Shown: positions 1-8,523, counted from the first letter of the stretch. The stretch: 64,000 bases of DNA from Nitratifractor salsuginis DSM 16511 (GCF_000186245.1 NC_014935.1:1550001-1614000); one strand, 5' to 3'. Notes: generated from the letters alone by a model not told the origin. Numbers and translations are program-made.

Positions 1-67
1 GCAGATTATAGCCAAAAAGAGGTTTGGGAGGGATTGAAAACGGTAGAAACGAGAACTTTTTGCCCTT

Positions 68-808
68 TCAAAACCTCCCCGGACCGAAGAGCAGCGAAGC
101 TGCCGGCTTCGCTGCTCTTTGCTGCGCCGGGGTGATATGCGGTGTGTGGCCACCGTAGCCGAAATCGACCAGCGACGGCGCGCCGGGAGAGCCGAAAGGT
201 CCCGTTCGGACATATCCGAAAGGCACCTCATCACTCATGTAGACCACCCCACCCGTGGTCCTATCGATGATCTCAGCCACATCGATCACCTTTCCGCTCG
301 GGAGGCGGATACCAGAGCGAAATCTAAGCACCGTATCGTGAACACACTTTGCCGTCGTTTGAATTTGTGCCGGGGTCAATCCGATGGAGAGGGGCTGCAT
401 CCTCGTCAGATAGAGATCGATCAGGTCTTTGTCCACTTTTACAAGCACTCCCCCAATATTGAGGTAGGCAATCCTCGGATCGAGGGTCAAGAAGGTGAGT
501 TTTCTGCCGAGAAGGATAAAGTTTTTGGGGACCTCGGCATACCAGATCTGAGATACAGGCATCCGGGTATTTTGAAACTCGATCCCATAAAGCCTTTTCC
601 CATCCACGGGCTGCTCCCCAAGATAGAGGGCGAGGGTTCCGTCGTTGTATTTGGCCCAAGTGCCGGGTTTGAGGGCTTCAAAACTCTTTTTAACGATGCG
701 GTTTTGCAGATCGTGAAGCTTCATCATGGTCTCCAGACATTGCTGATCATTCTGTACCGCAAAGAGTATCGACACCAAGCTCAGTAACCATAAGAGCACT
801 CTTCTCAT
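68..808 (-). CDS. Secreted protein of unknown function
   Basis: A 246-residue protein with a Sec-type signal peptide (residues 1-18: Arg-Arg, then a Leu/Val-rich core). I recognise no domain. The ATG at 808 is preferred over the one at 814 because an AGGAGG Shine-Dalgarno at 815-820 is 6 nt from it but touches the other. It is the last gene of a minus-strand run with the lipoprotein and the OmpA-like gene, so an envelope role is inferred from context. The last 18 codons contain a perfect 13-bp inverted repeat (87-119), so the Ala/Pro-rich C-terminus may be recently acquired. Confidence 0.75.
   Translation of the reverse strand: MRRVLLWLLSLVSILFAVQNDQQCLETMMKLHDLQNRIVKKSFEALKPGTWAKYNDGTLALYLGEQPVDGKRLYGIEFQNTRMPVSQIWYAEVPKNFILLGRKLTFLTLDPRIAYLNIGGVLVKVDKDLIDLYLTRMQPLSIGLTPAQIQTTAKCVHDTVLRFRSGIRLPSGKVIDVAEIIDRTTGGVVYMSDEVPFGYVRTGPFGSPGAPSLVDFGYGGHTPHITPAQQRAAKPAASLLFGPGRF
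87..119 (-). other. 13-bp perfect hairpin inside the 3' end of a gene
   Basis: Arms 87-99 and 107-119 are perfect complements (AAGAGCAGCGAAG and its reverse complement) around a 7-nt loop. It lies within the last codons of the secreted protein gene. No U-tract follows in the gene's direction, so a classical terminator is unlikely; an mRNA 3'-stabilising structure or an inserted palindrome is possible. Positions 1-67 downstream hold no gene I can support. Confidence 0.7.
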
Positions 809-838
809 CTCCATCCTCCTATCATTTCAATTTCCGTG

Positions 839-1864
839 CTATTTCAACACTTCGATCTTCGGGCACCCTTCTTCTGAAAAGTTGATCCGATTGCCGTTGG
901 ATATAGCATACCAGCCCGGCACCCTTTTCCTTTTCGGACAAATCTTTTGCAAATGGCCCGCGCCGTCCTCTCTCACGAAACATTCGGGGATCACCTCTTC
1001 CTTTGGACAACCCTTCGGCAAGTAGTAGATACTCTTGCCTCCACGTGCGACGCGGCCGATCGCTTCGATATCGGCGGGACTGAGCCCCTGCAGATATTTC
1101 ACGTCTCTCAAACGCTTCAGAATAACCGGCAGCTTCAATCCCGGATCGACATAGATAGAGCGCGTCTCTTCACTATAGACATCCATATCGTGGTTCTCGG
1201 AAGGATCTTCCGGGAAGCGGGCTCCGGGGAGGACCCGGCCCAGAAGCTCATTGATACGATGAAGGCTCGCCTTGGCCTGCCCGGCCGAGGCGAATCCCCA
1301 TTTTTTACCGATGGCTTCCGTCTTTAGTACGAAACGCCAGGGCCTGGGCCAGCGCAGCTCCCACTTGATGAATTCGGGATCCTCGCAGCTTGCGTTGGAA
1401 TCCCGCTTGAGCTCCGTCTCTTTCAAAAGATCCCTGTCCATCTCCGGATCGAGGCAGCGCTCCTGACAGATCACCCTGGAATAGAATTCACGGTCAAGTC
1501 GCCGCTGCAGGCGATCATCTTCGGGATCGACCCCTTTATTTCGACACTCATCAAAACTCTCCCAAGTCTGGGCGCACTTTTTATTTTTGAACCAGGGACG
1601 CAGATCGACACTGCTTGTGATACTCACAACCTTCGAGGATTGGGATGCTTCTATCGCAATATGTGGAATCTTGTCGATCTGATCGATACGGATCATCCGT
1701 AAACCGAACTCCTTTCGAAGATTTTCTATCCAATCTCTGGGAGGCTGCTGAAGGGTGACTCCCTTTTTGTTGAGGAAAACACCTACGATTTCGGGGATCG
1801 GCACGCAGCCCAGAAGCCCTACGCTCATTCCCGCCAGGAGACAGAGGCTCACAAATGCTCTCAT
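839..1864 (-). CDS. Predicted outer-envelope lipoprotein
   Basis: A 341-residue protein with a lipoprotein signal peptide ending in the lipobox Leu-Leu-Gly-Cys (Cys at about residue 20). The mature part is charged and carries scattered cysteines (Cys-Arg, Cys-Gln-Glu-Arg-Cys), but I recognise no domain. The ATG at 1864 overlaps the TGA of the upstream OmpA-like gene as ATGA, which indicates translational coupling and decides the start; the frame stays open further upstream but only inside the neighbour. Function unknown. It may act with the OmpA-like partner at the cell wall. Confidence 0.75.
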   Translation of the reverse strand: MRAFVSLCLLAGMSVGLLGCVPIPEIVGVFLNKKGVTLQQPPRDWIENLRKEFGLRMIRIDQIDKIPHIAIEASQSSKVVSITSSVDLRPWFKNKKCAQTWESFDECRNKGVDPEDDRLQRRLDREFYSRVICQERCLDPEMDRDLLKETELKRDSNASCEDPEFIKWELRWPRPWRFVLKTEAIGKKWGFASAGQAKASLHRINELLGRVLPGARFPEDPSENHDMDVYSEETRSIYVDPGLKLPVILKRLRDVKYLQGLSPADIEAIGRVARGGKSIYYLPKGCPKEEVIPECFVREDGAGHLQKICPKRKRVPGWYAISNGNRINFSEEGCPKIEVLK

Positions 1865-2916
1865 CGAATCAACCGGATCTCTACCCGGCGGTTTTTGGCC
1901 CGGCCCTCTTCTGTGGCGTTGTCGGCGATGGGGTTGGCTTTGCCCTTCCCGACGATCTTGAAGAGTTTGGGATCGACCTTTCCGCAATCCATCAGATAAT
2001 CCGCCACCGACTGGGCCCGTTGCAGAGAAAGGCGCAGGTTGTAGGCGTCGGTGCCGATATTGTCGGTATAGCCGGTGACGACGATCTGCCGGGCGGGATG
2101 GGAGCGGATATAGTCCGCCACCACATCGAGGGCCTTTTTGGCCTCGGGTTTGAGGATGAATTTATTGAAGTCAAAAAGGACCTTCTCAGGGACCGTCAGC
2201 ATCGACCCCTCACTCGTCTTGCGCACAATAATCCCTACCTGTTCGGGGGTGGGTTTCGCCTCGGCTTTCGTGTACTTCGCCACCCGAAGATCGCTGATCA
2301 GATACCCGTAGGGATCCGCCCGAAACCGATGTTCGAAACCGAAACCCGTCACACCCTTTCCCTTTTCCAGCTTCCACGGGATCGCTACGGCACGTTTCCC
2401 GTTGATATAAAAGCGCATTTGCCCCCTTCGTACCTGCAAAGCGACATGCTGGGGTTTCTCATAGCAATCTTTTATTTTTTTCAAGAATCCTACGCCCTCC
2501 AAATTGACCCCACATTGGTAAAAGGTCAACTTGCTTTTTGGGATCACTTTCTTGTCCCAGCCCTTCTCATCGTTCTCATAGAGGAAGAAATTGAATTCAC
2601 CTGCGTCTCGGGGAACGACATTGAAGTCGATGGAGAAATCTCCCGCACCCAGATCGATCTTTTTGCCTAGCTCCATACCGGCGGCCGCGGAATTGGCAAC
2701 CCAGATGTGATTGTTGAATTTCACGCACTCCACTGCTCCGTCGATCTTGTTGAACCCTTCGGGGATCTCCCCCACCGGACAATTCCTGAAATCGTTCCGG
2801 TAGAGGACCTTGTCCCCAGGAGCAAAAGGACGGGATGTTCCCGTCACCAATCCACCGGCCAGAATTAACGCGGAAAATAAGGATATTCCGACGAAAAGCC
2901 GAACAACTCTTCTCAT
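1861..2916 (-). CDS. OmpA-family protein with C-terminal peptidoglycan-binding domain
   Basis: A 351-residue exported protein: signal peptide (residues 1-21), a middle region (about 40-215) rich in beta-strand patterns that could be LamG-like, and a C-terminal OmpA domain (about 240-351). The OmpA domain shows the DFNK start, TGYTDNIGT, N-x-x-LS-x-x-RA-x-x-V-x-x-YL and a final RRVEIRL. The family binds diaminopimelate peptidoglycan through conserved Asp and Arg, and both are present. GGAGGG precedes the ATG. First gene of the operon with the lipoprotein and secreted protein. There is no N-terminal beta-barrel, so it is probably periplasmic rather than a porin. Confidence 0.85.
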   Translation of the reverse strand: MRRVVRLFVGISLFSALILAGGLVTGTSRPFAPGDKVLYRNDFRNCPVGEIPEGFNKIDGAVECVKFNNHIWVANSAAAGMELGKKIDLGAGDFSIDFNVVPRDAGEFNFFLYENDEKGWDKKVIPKSKLTFYQCGVNLEGVGFLKKIKDCYEKPQHVALQVRRGQMRFYINGKRAVAIPWKLEKGKGVTGFGFEHRFRADPYGYLISDLRVAKYTKAEAKPTPEQVGIIVRKTSEGSMLTVPEKVLFDFNKFILKPEAKKALDVVADYIRSHPARQIVVTGYTDNIGTDAYNLRLSLQRAQSVADYLMDCGKVDPKLFKIVGKGKANPIADNATEEGRAKNRRVEIRLIR

Positions 2917-2956
2917 TTTGCCCTCCTTTCCACTTAACTTCTTTTATTACTTTTAT

Positions 2957-2962
2957 ATTATA
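2957..2962 (-). promoter_or_regulatory. Probable -10 box of the OmpA-like operon
   Basis: TATAAT on the minus strand, about 40 nt before the ATG at 2916. The stretch 2940-3000 is strongly AT-rich compared with its surroundings. A weak TTTGAA lies near the -35 position. Another TATAAT reads on the plus strand at 2972-2977, and a CCCAAA-TCAT-TTTGGG palindrome sits at 3026-3041 on the SDR side. Confidence 0.5.
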
Positions 2963-3095
2963 CCACTAGTCTATAATCTTCAAACAAATCTTTGATTTAT
3001 CGATATATGCAAACAAGACACTTAACCCAAATCATTTTGGGAAGCAGGGAAATATGCTATCTTCGAGACCCTACTGATTTCAAAAGGAGAAGAAG

Positions 3096-3929
3096 ATCGA
3101 AAAGACCGTTTTGATCACCGGAGCCTACAGCGGTATGGGGCGTGTCACGGCCCAGTACCTGGCCGAGTGCGGTTACCGCGTCTATGCCACTAGCCGCGAT
3201 CCCGAAAGACTCCGGGCCGAGTTTGAAAAATCGGAGCTTTCCGATCCTCCCCGTGTCGTAGCGATGGACCTGCACTCCAAAAGCTCGGTAGCGCAAGCGG
3301 TGGAGACGATCCTGCAGGAGAACAAGGGCATCGACGTGCTGGTCAACAACGCCGGCTACGGGCTGGTAGCCACCGTGGAGGAGGCGGAGGAAGAGGAGAT
3401 TATAGAGCAGTTTCAGATCAACCTTTTCGGTCTGCTGCGGGTGACCCGGCAGGTCATCCCGGTGATGCGCCGACGGCAAAGCGGCGTCATCGTCAATATC
3501 AGCTCCTTTCTCGGGCGGGTGGGTTTGCCCCTGCTGACCTTTTACAACGCCAGCAAATACGCCGTGGAGGGGGTGACTGATTCCCTGCGTTTGGAGCTGG
3601 CGCCCGCGGGGATCCGGGTCCATTCGGTGATGCCGGGCTTTTTCAGCACCCAGTTCGCCCGCAAAAACCTCAAAGTCAACGCCAAGATCCAAAGTGAAAC
3701 GAGCCCCTACGCTCCCCTCTCCCGACAATTGGCCCCGAGAATCGTCGAAGAGATCAACCACGGCAACGACCCGATGGAAGTGGCACACGCCATCCGCTAC
3801 CTCATCGAGACCGAGGAAGCCCCCGCACGGGTCGCAGTGGGAGAGATCGCCAAAAAGTTTCTCGCGATGCGTCGGGAGCTCAACGATGCCGAGTATGAAC
3901 AGCGGGTGCGGGACAGCTATGGATTTTAA
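3096..3929 (+). CDS. Short-chain dehydrogenase/reductase (SDR)
   Basis: Classical SDR of about 277 residues: a nucleotide-binding TGAYSGMG motif near the N-terminus, NNAGYG, an active-site SS and YNASK (Tyr-x-x-x-Lys). NAD(P)-dependent oxidoreductase; substrate unknown. The start is odd. An AAGGAG at 3084-3089 is placed for an ATC codon at 3096, giving Ile/Met-Glu-Lys-Thr-Val-Leu-Ile-Thr-Gly, the usual beginning of this fold. The only conventional alternative is a TTG at 3111, which has no ribosome-binding site and removes the first beta-strand. The AraC-type gene follows after 12 nt and probably shares the transcript. Confidence 0.85.
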   Translation: MEKTVLITGAYSGMGRVTAQYLAECGYRVYATSRDPERLRAEFEKSELSDPPRVVAMDLHSKSSVAQAVETILQENKGIDVLVNNAGYGLVATVEEAEEEEIIEQFQINLFGLLRVTRQVIPVMRRRQSGVIVNISSFLGRVGLPLLTFYNASKYAVEGVTDSLRLELAPAGIRVHSVMPGFFSTQFARKNLKVNAKIQSETSPYAPLSRQLAPRIVEEINHGNDPMEVAHAIRYLIETEEAPARVAVGEIAKKFLAMRRELNDAEYEQRVRDSYGF

Positions 3930-3941
3930 GAGAGGTGCACG

Positions 3942-4901
3942 GTGAGGAGCCTTTTTTTCGGGGCCCAGGAGCGGCGCTGCCTCGTCAGCGACCTCGAAAA
4001 AGGCCCAGGAAGGCTCATCCGCCGGTTCGACATCTCCAACGGACTGGTCTGTCTGGAAGCCTCGCTAGAGGGGGAAGAGAATCCGGGCTTTTGCAAAGCG
4101 GTCAGCGGGATCGACCGGATGCTGGCCTTTCTCTTTGTCTTCAAAGGCCGGCTCGATCTCCAGGAACGCCGCGAGGCCCGATCGCTCAGTCTCAAGGCAG
4201 CAGAGAGTGCCATCGTGCTCAGCTCCCGTCAGGATCTGCTCGTCCAAAGCCCCGCCAAGCACCCGATGCACGCTTTTGCCCTCTTTGTGGGCGACTTCTT
4301 CATCCGCCGCTATCTGACGCAGAACCGCCGGGAGCCCATCGACCGCCTCTACACCCGATTGGCCGCCGGCGTCCCCTTTGAGCTGATCCACCGTCGCCCC
4401 GTGGATGCGCTTAGCGAATACCTCATCCGCCACATTCGCGCCTCCAGCCGCAAAAGCACGCTGAGCAACATCGCCACGGAACACCGGGCCCTCGAACTGC
4501 TGATCCATCAACTGGGGATGATCGAGTGGGAAGATCCCGCCGAGCTCAGCGAAGAGGAGCGGCTCATCACCGACCGGGCCAAGGCTGTGCTCCTGCAGCG
4601 CTACACCGAGGCGCTGACCATCCCGGAGCTGGCCCGGCTGGTGCGCAGCAACGACTTCAAACTCAAACGGGCCTTCAAAAAACGTTTCGGCACGACGATC
4701 CACAGCTATGTACAAAGCCTGCGCCTCAAAGAGGCCAACCGGCTCCTGCGGGATCGGATGATGAGCGTATCAGAGGTAGCCCGGGCGGTGGGGTATCGCC
4801 ATCCGGGCCATTTCAGCGCCCTCTTTTTCGAGCGCTTCGGCATCTATCCCGGTGATCTGCTCAAAAATCCCTTTCGTGACGGTGAAAAATCCCGATTGTG
4901 A
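3942..4901 (+). CDS. AraC-family transcriptional regulator
   Basis: A 319-residue protein with a C-terminal AraC double helix-turn-helix (about residues 215-315). The second helix region reads MSVSEVARAVGYRHPGHFS and is followed by the family's F-x-x-x-FG-x-x-P-like end. The N-terminal half resembles an AraC effector/dimerisation domain but its ligand is unknown. The start is GTG with AGAGAGG upstream. It follows the SDR gene closely and precedes the cytochrome c peroxidase gene, either of which could be its target. Confidence 0.85.
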   Translation: MRSLFFGAQERRCLVSDLEKGPGRLIRRFDISNGLVCLEASLEGEENPGFCKAVSGIDRMLAFLFVFKGRLDLQERREARSLSLKAAESAIVLSSRQDLLVQSPAKHPMHAFALFVGDFFIRRYLTQNRREPIDRLYTRLAAGVPFELIHRRPVDALSEYLIRHIRASSRKSTLSNIATEHRALELLIHQLGMIEWEDPAELSEEERLITDRAKAVLLQRYTEALTIPELARLVRSNDFKLKRAFKKRFGTTIHSYVQSLRLKEANRLLRDRMMSVSEVARAVGYRHPGHFSALFFERFGIYPGDLLKNPFRDGEKSRL

Positions 4902-4911
4902 CTAAAATGCA

Positions 4912-4968
4912 TTGAACTAACGCTCCTTGCACTCTATAATCGAAGAGAATCCTATCGAGCAAGGAGCG
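4912..4968 (+). promoter_or_regulatory. ccp promoter and inverted repeat covering the Shine-Dalgarno
   Basis: TTGAAC (4912-4917), a 17-nt spacer, then TATAAT (4935-4940) form a good sigma-70-type promoter. A perfect 10-bp inverted repeat brackets it: CGCTCCTTGC at 4921-4930 and GCAAGGAGCG at 4959-4968. The right arm contains the AAGGAG ribosome-binding site of ccp. A transcript started here would lack the left arm, whereas read-through from the araC gene would carry both and could hide the ribosome-binding site. A protein operator is the alternative reading. Confidence 0.6.
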
Positions 4969-4972
4969 AAAA

Positions 4973-6043
4973 ATGAAAGCTTTGCTGATCTCTTTGGCCA
5001 TCTTTGCCGGAATCTTTTCCCTCCCCTCCTTTTTCCCGGAAAAACCGCTCAAAGTCCCTTCCGACGAAGTCCTGCGCCAAGAAGCGCTCGAAAGCGGCTA
5101 TCGCCCCATCCCCAAAACCCGTGCGGGCCTGATGCGGGAGGTCAACGGCACCTACAACCCGATGACCCCCGCCAAGATCGCCCTGGGGAAAAAGCTCTTC
5201 TTCGACCCCATCCTCTCCCGAGACCGCACCGTCAGCTGCGCCAGTTGCCACATTCTCGCCGAAGGGGGCGATGATAACCGCCCGGCGGCCATCGGCTATC
5301 ACGGCCGCATCAACCCCCACCACCTCAACTCTCCCACAGTGCTCAACGCCGCTTTGGAGAAATATGAGTTCTGGGACGGAAGGGTCCACACCGTCGAGGA
5401 GCAGGCGGGCGGCCCGATCCAAGCGCCTTTTGAGATGAACCTCACCCCCAAAGAGGCGGTAGCGCGGCTCAAAAAGGATCCCCAATACCGCCAAACCTTT
5501 GCCAAGGTTTTCGGCAAAGAGGGGGTCACTTTCCATAATATCCGTATGGCCATCGGAGCCTATGAGCGAACCTTGCTGACCCGAGGCGCCTTCGACGAAT
5601 TCCTCGAAGGCAACACCGGCGCCCTCTCCCCGGCAGCCAAACGGGGGCTGACCCTCTTTATGCACAAAGGATGCAAAGGGTGCCACAGCGGGATGAGCGT
5701 CGGGGGGCAATTCGTCAAACGCTTTCCCCTTCGCGCCTACCTCAGCGATTATCTCGGCTTTGAGTTCACACCCAAATTCCATATGAAAAGCAGTGAATTC
5801 CCCTTCGACAATGTCGGAGATTTCCACGGACGGGGCGGCAGGGATTTCTTCCGGGTTCCGGTGCTGCGCAACATCGCCAGGACCTCCCCCTACTTCCACA
5901 ACGGCGCCGTCAAGGATCTGCACGAAGCGGTGCGGATCATGAGTAAATACCAGATCGGCCACGAATTCAACAAAAAGCAGATCGAAGATGTCGTCGCCTT
6001 TTTGAAATCCCTCAGCGGGAAAATCGTGGACTACGGGTATTGA
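4973..6043 (+). CDS. ccp: Di-haem cytochrome c peroxidase
   Basis: A 356-residue periplasmic enzyme reducing H2O2 to water with electrons from cytochrome c. It has a signal peptide (residues 1-20) and two haem c motifs: CASCH (89-93, low-potential peroxidatic haem) and CKGCH (234-238, electron-transfer haem). Length and spacing are normal for bacterial di-haem peroxidases (CcpA/MauG superfamily). SD AAGGAG. The globin-PsiE gene follows after 18 nt, which suggests one oxidative/nitrosative-stress operon. Confidence 0.93.
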   Translation: MKALLISLAIFAGIFSLPSFFPEKPLKVPSDEVLRQEALESGYRPIPKTRAGLMREVNGTYNPMTPAKIALGKKLFFDPILSRDRTVSCASCHILAEGGDDNRPAAIGYHGRINPHHLNSPTVLNAALEKYEFWDGRVHTVEEQAGGPIQAPFEMNLTPKEAVARLKKDPQYRQTFAKVFGKEGVTFHNIRMAIGAYERTLLTRGAFDEFLEGNTGALSPAAKRGLTLFMHKGCKGCHSGMSVGGQFVKRFPLRAYLSDYLGFEFTPKFHMKSSEFPFDNVGDFHGRGGRDFFRVPVLRNIARTSPYFHNGAVKDLHEAVRIMSKYQIGHEFNKKQIEDVVAFLKSLSGKIVDYGY

Positions 6044-6061
6044 GAAGTGAAAGGAGCCCTA

Positions 6062-6952
6062 ATGGAATACGATAGTTTAAAATCCCATTATAGATTTACG
6101 GAAGAAGAGGCGGCTATTCTCAAAGAGATGCAACCCAAAATGCGTCAAGTGGCCGATGAATTCATTGACGGGTTCTACAACTACATCTGGGGCTTTGGGA
6201 AAACGGCCGATTTCCTCAAAAATGACGAGATCATCGCCTATCATCGCAAAAAGATCAAAGAGTGGTTTCTCAATCTTTTTTGCGGGAAATACGACGTAGT
6301 CTACTTCACCGGCCTCTATAAAATCGGAGAGATCCACGTAAAGATCGGCTTGCCTACCCACTATGTCAACTCCGCGTTTACCTATGTGCGGACCTTCGTG
6401 CTGCAACATATCGAAGAGGATTTCAGCGACAAAGAACGGCATATCAAAGAGATTATGGCTGTCGAGAAGATCATCGATATGAATCTCGACGTGCTGACCA
6501 GCTCCTACCGTGAGGAGGAGCTGAGCAAATTCCTCTCTATGTCCAAATATGAACGTGAAATCCTTGGATGGCTCAAAAAATTCAGCTCCCACATCAACTT
6601 CTTTCTCGCGGGAGCGTTGGGGATCGTCGCCATCTTCTCCATCGGGCTCTTTTTGTATGATGTCTATCTGCTCTTTACCGGAGACGAGGGGATCGAAAAA
6701 GGGATTCTCAGCGTCCTAGGAAGCCTCCTGGTTCTCTGGGCCGCTATCGAGCTCATCCACGAAGAGATCCACCACCTGCAGGGAAGAGGTTTCGCCATCG
6801 GCGCGTTTATTATGCTGGCTATGGCCGCCCTGATCCGCAAGATATTGATCTATTCACTCTCGCCGGAAAAGGGTGAAGAGTTGATGATCATCGGCCTGGT
6901 GACCCTGGGACTGGCTCTCTCCTATTGGCTGGTGGGGAGGAAACGTCTATAG
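6062..6952 (+). CDS. Protoglobin (globin-coupled sensor) fused to a PsiE-like membrane domain
   Basis: A 296-residue protein. Residues 1-165 match the protoglobin/globin-coupled-sensor fold, with the proximal haem ligand His92 in the conserved IGEIHVKIGL segment. Residues 175-296 hold four membrane helices with the PsiE-type signature around the conserved Glu/His (AIELIHEEIHH). The ATG at 6062 is chosen because AAAGGAG lies 7 nt upstream; an in-frame GTG at 6047 would overlap that site. It follows ccp. I infer a membrane O2/NO sensor without a kinase or cyclase output domain; the PsiE output is unknown. Confidence 0.8.
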   Translation: MEYDSLKSHYRFTEEEAAILKEMQPKMRQVADEFIDGFYNYIWGFGKTADFLKNDEIIAYHRKKIKEWFLNLFCGKYDVVYFTGLYKIGEIHVKIGLPTHYVNSAFTYVRTFVLQHIEEDFSDKERHIKEIMAVEKIIDMNLDVLTSSYREEELSKFLSMSKYEREILGWLKKFSSHINFFLAGALGIVAIFSIGLFLYDVYLLFTGDEGIEKGILSVLGSLLVLWAAIELIHEEIHHLQGRGFAIGAFIMLAMAALIRKILIYSLSPEKGEELMIIGLVTLGLALSYWLVGRKRL

Positions 6953-7354
6953 TCGTGTTGGAATGGTTGTTATGTTTCTCTTGATGCACCCCATCCCGTA
7001 ACAGGACGGCGCCAAAAAGGTCTCTTTTGCGGCATCGACGAAAAAGATCGTGGGAAATCGGGTCGTGTAGTAGAGCTCAATCGGATAGCGGGCACCCGAA
7101 TCAGCGGTGATGATGACCGGAATGTATCGCTTCTCGATGCTCTGCCGCAAAGGTTCATCGACTCCGATCCGACGGATCAATTCCCCACATTCCCGACACC
7201 CTCTTTTCACCAGAACCACCAAAAGATCTTTGTGCTGCCGAAGGGCCAAACGATGGGCCGCCGCGTAATCCCCCATCCAGGAGATACGGGCCCACAGCGG
7301 CACAACCGTCAGTAAAAGGAATAAAAAACGTCTCAGGATTAGGGGACGGTCCAT
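6947..7354 (-). CDS. Periplasmic thioredoxin-fold protein
   Basis: A 135-residue protein with an N-terminal signal peptide (about residues 1-22) and a thioredoxin-like fold with a CREC active site (Cys-x-x-Cys) and a cis-Pro segment TTRFPTIFF. It resembles DUF255/SoxW-type single-domain thioredoxins. It starts inside the 3' end of the pentahaem cytochrome gene (16-nt overlap), so the two are coupled; reduction of haem-binding cysteines in the periplasm is plausible but inferred. Its 3' end overlaps the convergent globin gene by 6 nt. Confidence 0.8.
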   Translation of the reverse strand: MDRPLILRRFLFLLLTVVPLWARISWMGDYAAAHRLALRQHKDLLVVLVKRGCRECGELIRRIGVDEPLRQSIEKRYIPVIITADSGARYPIELYYTTRFPTIFFVDAAKETFLAPSCYGMGCIKRNITTIPTRL

Positions 7355-8466
7355 CGAAGCTCTTTGATCTTCATCGGGGTCGTGAAACGCTTGTCGGCCA
7401 GGTCGATGGCTCTGAGGCACTCCTCCTTGGCCAGACGGCCGTAGAGGGTCACGGTGACCTGGTCTCCGGAACGGAGTCCCGGTATTTTGTAGTTGAGGGT
7501 GCGGATCTCCTTGCCCTGGAGATTGTTGACCTTTTCAGAGGTAGCAGGAGTGGGAATGACGATGGGATGACCGTCTTTGAAAAAATAGTAAGCGAAGTAG
7601 GCTTTGGGATCTTCGGTTGGGCTTTTTCGGTAGTTTTGCCAAATCGTTTTGCCCTTGCGTTTGACCGTGATCTTGAGATATTTGGCCCGGGCAGGCTGGA
7701 TGATCATAGGATGGGGCATACGGTTTTCGAGGGTGACGGCGATTCCGCCGGGCTCTTTGGATACACTCAAACGATAGCCTGTTGCGCGGAACTTGGCATC
7801 ACGGATCCCGGGGAAGCGGTGGCTGTGGTGCTCGCTGCGGTTACGATTGTTGTGCTTTTCAGCTCCGCCGGGGACCATAGGCATATGACAGCGGATGCAT
7901 CCACGGCTATTGTCGGTGGGATGCATCGCCCGGAAGATCGTGACATTGTTCTCGTTGACCTTGTGGCTGTGGCATCCCATACAGACATTATCCCGGTAGA
8001 TGGGACTTTTGAGGGATGAGTGTTTGTCACTCTCGTCGGGATTGTTGTAGGAGCCGAAAAGGGAGGGTTTGTACCCCTCGGCCTGCTTGGCGGGGAGATT
8101 GAGATTGAAATGATGAGCTTTTTTCACATAGGCGATGGTATGACAGAAGAAGCAGGAAACCCCATCCCTTTCTCTCACATCCCTCTCGCGGGGACGCTCC
8201 TTGCCGGAGACGAGCGCATCAATGTTGGATGCGGCCGGCATATGGCATGGAGCGCACTCGTAGGTTTTGGGATTGGAAGCGTTGGCGACTTTCCGGTGGA
8301 GTTCGTCGGTGAAATAGCTCAGATGGTGAGCCGAGTGTTCATACTCTTCGTAGATTTTCTCGTGACACTCTTTGCATTTGTGATTGGGAATATAGGGTGT
8401 AGCGGCGCCAACGGCAGTATACGAGAATAAAAGAAAAGCCAAAATTTTCAGCAGGGGATGATGCAT
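7339..8466 (-). CDS. Pentahaem c-type cytochrome
   Basis: A 375-residue exported protein with signal peptide (1-21) and five haem c motifs: CKECH (31-35), CAPCH (71-75), CFFCH (105-109), CMGCH (162-166) and CIRCH (190-194), all in the first half. It resembles the cytochrome c554 family. Residues about 215-375 lack haems and look like a beta-sandwich. It lies 57 nt downstream of nirS in the same direction, separated by a UUCG-loop hairpin, so co-transcription with nirS is likely. An electron-transfer role in nitrite or NO metabolism is inferred; it is too small and has too few haems for NrfA or HAO. Confidence 0.88.
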   Translation of the reverse strand: MHHPLLKILAFLLFSYTAVGAATPYIPNHKCKECHEKIYEEYEHSAHHLSYFTDELHRKVANASNPKTYECAPCHMPAASNIDALVSGKERPRERDVRERDGVSCFFCHTIAYVKKAHHFNLNLPAKQAEGYKPSLFGSYNNPDESDKHSSLKSPIYRDNVCMGCHSHKVNENNVTIFRAMHPTDNSRGCIRCHMPMVPGGAEKHNNRNRSEHHSHRFPGIRDAKFRATGYRLSVSKEPGGIAVTLENRMPHPMIIQPARAKYLKITVKRKGKTIWQNYRKSPTEDPKAYFAYYFFKDGHPIVIPTPATSEKVNNLQGKEIRTLNYKIPGLRSGDQVTVTLYGRLAKEECLRAIDLADKRFTTPMKIKELRWTVP

Positions 8467-8493
8467 TGGGTTTTCCTTGGAAAAGTCAAGGCA

Positions 8494-8515
8494 TCACCCT
8501 CCCGAAGGAGAGTGA
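8494..8515 (-). other. UUCG-tetraloop hairpin between nirS and the pentahaem cytochrome gene
   Basis: On the minus strand TCACTCTCC-TTCG-GGAGGGTGA forms a 9-bp stem (one G-U pair) closed by a very stable UUCG loop. It begins 8 nt after the nirS stop. No strong U-run follows, so it more likely stabilises or processes the nirS mRNA than terminates it. Confidence 0.65.
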
Positions 8516-8523
8516 CAGGAGCC

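Noticed and set aside
8478-8492. FNR-like TTGGAAAAGTCAA upstream of the pentahaem cytochrome
   Set aside because: Half-site spacing is one base short and the sequence fits a small CCTTG/CAAGG hairpin better.
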